NCBI RefSeq assembly: GCF_022827545.1
Contig: NZ_CP094669.1
Coordinates: 2,694,001 to 2,758,000 of the forward strand
Direction of reading: 5' to 3'
Origin: Hymenobacter tibetensis
Lineage (GTDB): Bacteria > Bacteroidota > Bacteroidia > Cytophagales > Hymenobacteraceae
DNA: 64,000 nucleotides
In this document: piece by piece, positions 61,424 to 64,000 of the stretch
Numbering within the stretch: position 1 is the first letter of the stretch
Layout: every line of letters begins with the position of its first letter
The notes under the pieces: model-generated
Databases searched by the model: none
Seen by the model: the letters and a program-made list of their open reading frames with translations, nothing else
Told to the model about the DNA's origin: nothing
Program-made: the position numbers and the translations under genes

Positions 61424-61627
61424 CCGGTACTTCTCCTTACGTAGTTACGAAGATAAGTCCCTGACTTGGTGTGGGTAAGAGTCTTTATCTATGACGCGCC
61501 AGGAGCTACATTATTCTAGAAATAGAAGCAATATATGGTGGCCAAGCACATGAAACTATACCAGGCTAAAACCAAGGCGCAAGGGCAGGTGCTTGAAGAC
61601 TGGAATAGACCATTTGTGCTGTAAATG

Positions 61628-61657
61628 CACAAAGCCCTTCCGAAGAAAGGCTTTGTG
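61628..61657. terminator. Terminator-like hairpin in the gene-poor gap
   Basis: Stem 61628-61640 with 61645-61657 (one mismatch), 4-base loop, 204 bases after the small gene at 61175-61423. The remainder of 61424-62169 holds nothing I can support. Confidence 0.4.
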
Positions 61658-62169
61658 TAAAGGCAAAGTTGGTTGTGGAAGGGGATTATGGATCAGTGAG
61701 GCAAATCTCACTCGAAGCACGCCCTCTCACAAGGACAACAGAAGTGGAATTGTGACATGCTGCTGGGCAGCAATTACACTATCTGAGGATATTTATCCAT
61801 TATAGACGGATGCTAGTAAAAGCCTGATAGCCAAGTAGTGCGCCTATAAAGAGGACTTTACAAACCTTAACACACCGTCAAATTATCTGCCCGTACCTGC
61901 GCAAACGAGCAGTAAAATGAGCTCTTCGAACGCTGTTATACTCCGAATCTGAGGTGCATGCGTTTCGACGTGCTGACTCGCGTCTAGGAAGTGGTGTGGG
62001 AGGTTGGCGGCCATGCAACAGGGCTGCTATTTCACCTAAAGATGGCGTGGGCATTAAACCTACTGTGGTTTGCAGCATCCAATGCCTGCAAAAGCGTGTC
62101 TGTTGCCATACCAAACGACATTATTACCTCGTTTCCGTAAGGTTGATTTTACTACTATTCTAGCTTGTC

Positions 62170-62379
62170 ATGGTTATTACAGCTGATACTTTCTGCCGCT
62201 TACCGCTCCCCGAACAGATCAGCACAGTGCTCCGGCAGGGCACTTTCCTGACGTTGCGCTATGAAGAAACATACGCCGTAACGCACTACTTACTTAATGG
62301 CTTCTTTGCTGACCTCTATTATAACCAGCAAGCTCCTTGGCCTGAGCGTATTCAAGTGCTCGACGACCAGCTCTGGTAA
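62170..62379 (+). CDS. Small hypothetical protein, paralogue-like
   Basis: A 69-residue protein: FCRLPLPEQISTVLRQGTFL, then LRYEETYAVTHYLL and GFFADLYYNQQ. It aligns without gaps to the protein at 61175-61423. The fold is probably a compact alpha/beta unit. It lies between two stretches without recognisable genes and is followed after 89 bp by the convergent oxidoreductase gene. The family seems lineage-restricted, but I cannot test that here. Confidence 0.55.
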   Translation: MVITADTFCRLPLPEQISTVLRQGTFLTLRYEETYAVTHYLLNGFFADLYYNQQAPWPERIQVLDDQLW

Positions 62380-62468
62380 GCGCATAGTCCAGTAGATGCC
62401 TGCCTAGCACGTACTGCTTACGCCGCTGATAAAGTTGCTTAGCTGCTTTAAATGGAGAAGCTGTGTCC

Positions 62469-63638
62469 TTACCGCAGCGGCGCCGTAGTGAGCGGGGTGA
62501 CGGGGGTAGTGGCGGGGCGGCGGCCTTGAAACTCGGGCATCGACACATTAGGCAGCCGGGGCAGCACGTACCGGGCGAAATAGTCGGCCTCGTTTAATAG
62601 GGGGTAGCCCGAGAAGATGAACGCGCGGAAGCCCATGTCCATGTAGCGGTTGATTTTCTCCACAATCTGGTCGGGAGTGCCTACTAGGGCGCCGCCGGCT
62701 CCGGAACGGGCCTTGCCGATATCGGTCCAGAGCAGGGGCTCCACGAAGCCTTCGTTGTCGGCGTGTTCGCGCAGTTGGTTTTGGCGGTGTACCCCCAACG
62801 ACCACGAATCCTGCGCCCGGCTCTTGATTTCGGCGCCTTTCACCGGGTCAAATTTCGACATCAGCTTGCGGGCATAAGCCCGGGCTTCGTCCTCGGTTTC
62901 ACGCACCACCACGTGGATGCGAAGGCCGAAGTCAATTTGCCGGCCGTGGCGGGCGGCGCGGGCGCTCAGATCCTGCATGGTTTCATAGAGCATTTCCTCG
63001 GTTTCCGGCCACATCAAGAACATGTCGCAGTATTCGGCGCACACTTGGCGGGCTCCTTCCGAGGTACCCCCGAAATACAGCAACGGGCCGCCGTTTTGCT
63101 GATATGGTTTGGCCGGATCAGAAGCCATATCAAACTGATAGATTTCTCCTTTGTGCACAATGCGCTCCTGGGTCCAGGCTTGCCGCAGGATGTCAATGGT
63201 TTCGGCGCAACGCTGATAACGCATCTCCGGCGCCTCCCGCAAACCAGGTAGGTCGGAGTTGATGATGTTGATGGTCAGCCGTCCTTCCAGCATATGGTCG
63301 AGCGATGCTAACGCGCGGGCCAACATAGGCGGATGAATTTCTCCGGTCCGAATGGCCGTAAGCAAGTTGATGCGCGACGTTTGGGGGGCAATGCCGGCTG
63401 CAAAGGTCATGACGTCTTGCCCCACCGTGTAGGAAGTGGGCAGCAGAATATTGGAGTAGCCGAGGCGCTCTGAGGCAAGCACTATGTCGCGGCAGTGAGC
63501 CCAGGAGCTACGGTAAGCGCCATCCAATACGCTCAAATATTGCGTGTCGCCACCGCATAGGTCGTCAAACCAAGATATTTCAGCTACGCGCTGGGGGGTG
63601 CGAATGGCAACGGAAGTGATAGGGGAGGAAAGCGGCAT
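62469..63638 (-). CDS. LLM-class flavin-dependent oxidoreductase (alkanesulfonate monooxygenase-like)
   Basis: A 389-residue luciferase-like TIM-barrel flavoprotein. SsuD-type text includes [73 protein letters not shown] and [31 protein letters not shown]2-dependent members oxidise alkanesulfonates to aldehyde and sulfite under sulfur limitation. No ssuABC transporter or flavin reductase is visible; the next gene upstream on the minus strand is a permease end, so the exact substrate is open. Confidence 0.88.
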   Translation of the reverse strand: MPLSSPITSVAIRTPQRVAEISWFDDLCGGDTQYLSVLDGAYRSSWAHCRDIVLASERLGYSNILLPTSYTVGQDVMTFAAGIAPQTSRINLLTAIRTGEIHPPMLARALASLDHMLEGRLTINIINSDLPGLREAPEMRYQRCAETIDILRQAWTQERIVHKGEIYQFDMASDPAKPYQQNGGPLLYFGGTSEGARQVCAEYCDMFLMWPETEEMLYETMQDLSARAARHGRQIDFGLRIHVVVRETEDEARAYARKLMSKFDPVKGAEIKSRAQDSWSLGVHRQNQLREHADNEGFVEPLLWTDIGKARSGAGGALVGTPDQIVEKINRYMDMGFRAFIFSGYPLLNEADYFARYVLPRLPNVSMPEFQGRRPATTPVTPLTTAPLR

Positions 63639-63723
63639 GAGGTGGGAGCGGAGTGAGCCGATGAAAACGTGAGTAGAACAGGAGAATGGTGCTCTGAGGC
63701 AAGAAAACTCTTTATGCAGGAGC

Positions 63724-64000
63724 TTACGGCAAGATGGGGTTCCGCTTGCGAGTCACTGTATACAAACCCAGCCCCACCACGGCGGCCACCGCAACGTCAC
63801 GCGCTTCCGTGCCTTTGCTGGTGGACAGCAGCCACACGCACAGGCCGACGCACAACGTAGCCAGCAACCGGCCACCCCGCACTTGAAACGGAGCTGGCTG
63901 GGTTGGAAAACGACGGCGCAACACGGGCAGGGCCGCGCAGGTAAGGGCGAAGTACGCCAGCCGAATGATGGTGCTCAGCGTGAGAGCATAGATGAAAGTA
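63724..64000 (-). CDS. APC-family permease, C-terminal fragment cut by the window edge
   Basis: The open frame continues off the right end of the window. Visible residues begin [21 protein letters not shown], a membrane helix, then a loop with VLRRRFP and APFQVRGGR (the AP-x-x-x-GG signature loop before the last helices in amino acid permeases), and two more helices. This is the C-terminal third of an APC-type amino-acid or similar transporter; the rest lies outside. It precedes the LLM oxidoreductase by 85 bp on the same strand. Confidence 0.7.
   Translation of the reverse strand, partial: TFIYALTLSTIIRLAYFALTCAALPVLRRRFPTQPAPFQVRGGRLLATLCVGLCVWLLSTSKGTEARDVAVAAVVGLGLYTVTRKRNPILP

Noticed and set aside
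61593..61805. 70-residue frame overlapping a terminator-like hairpin
   Set aside because: It crosses the hairpin and has cysteine/lysine-rich composition unlike neighbouring genes.
62469..63638. Alkanesulfonate utilisation operon
   Set aside because: The LLM enzyme is SsuD-like, but no SsuABC transporter or flavin reductase is visible in the window.
1..64000. tRNA, rRNA, CRISPR arrays, insertion sequences, integrase or phage genes
   Set aside because: I looked for conserved tRNA arms, repeated spacers and transposase motifs and saw none. A tRNAscan, CRISPR finder and IS search would be decisive.

Overview
The window looks like a chromosomal segment of a free-living Bacteroidota, most likely Cytophagales and Hymenobacter-like. 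The grounds are a SusC/SusD pair with a hybrid two-component regulator, promoter -7 boxes of the TAnnTTTG type, few Shine-Dalgarno sites, GC-rich third codon positions and many lipoproteins. The genus is an inference from protein style, not a database result. I see no rRNA, tRNA, CRISPR array, insertion sequence or phage gene.

Layout. 0-5.3 kb holds cell-envelope and housekeeping genes: an L,D-transpeptidase-like protein, an M48 peptidase, a lipid kinase, a metallophosphoesterase and a LON-substrate-binding-domain protein. 5.5-9.7 kb holds a LacI regulator divergent from three genes that read as a non-phosphorylating L-galactose (or L-fucose) oxidation pathway: sugar dehydrogenase, lactonase, zinc-type dehydrogenase. 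9.8-14.9 kb holds mtgA, an NTF2-like lipoprotein, an App1-type phosphatase, a second M48 lipoprotein and a type IB topoisomerase. 15-18.4 kb holds two divergent paralogues with motifs resembling the FAM20/HipA/CotH kinase fold; one keeps the DRH catalytic-type motif and the other has lost it. 18.4-24.1 kb holds an unknown protein, a DnaQ/GIY-YIG fusion, a PA2169-like protein, a FemAB/GNAT-like protein and an AI-2E family transporter. 24.3-35.6 kb holds core genes: parE-parC, two TPR proteins, thrS, infC (apparently starting at ATA), rpmI and rplT.

35.7-52.1 kb is a polysaccharide utilization locus, all on the minus strand: hybrid two-component sensor, SusC, SusD, alginate-lyase-superfamily protein, GH2, second alginate-lyase-superfamily protein, GH88 and, after a gap carrying a LacI-type palindrome, GH3. 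The enzymes suggest a uronic-acid-containing glycan. The surface pair would bind and import oligomers, the lyases cut them, GH88 removes the unsaturated uronate end and GH2/GH3 trim the rest.

52.3-60.7 kb holds a GAF protein, a DUF1349 protein and an arsenic-themed group: a TIGR04283-type glycosyltransferase, an epimerase and an SDR in overlapping frames, then an ArsS-type radical SAM enzyme, with DUF547 and DUF6134/DUF3108-like proteins divergent and an ArsO-like flavoprotein facing them. 60.7-62.4 kb is gene-poor and carries two short proteins that look related to each other. The window ends with an LLM flavin oxidoreductase and the C-terminal end of an APC-type permease cut by the edge.

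Convergent gene pairs are usually separated by long inverted repeats that look like bidirectional terminators; the longest is a perfect 35-bp stem at 19106-19179.
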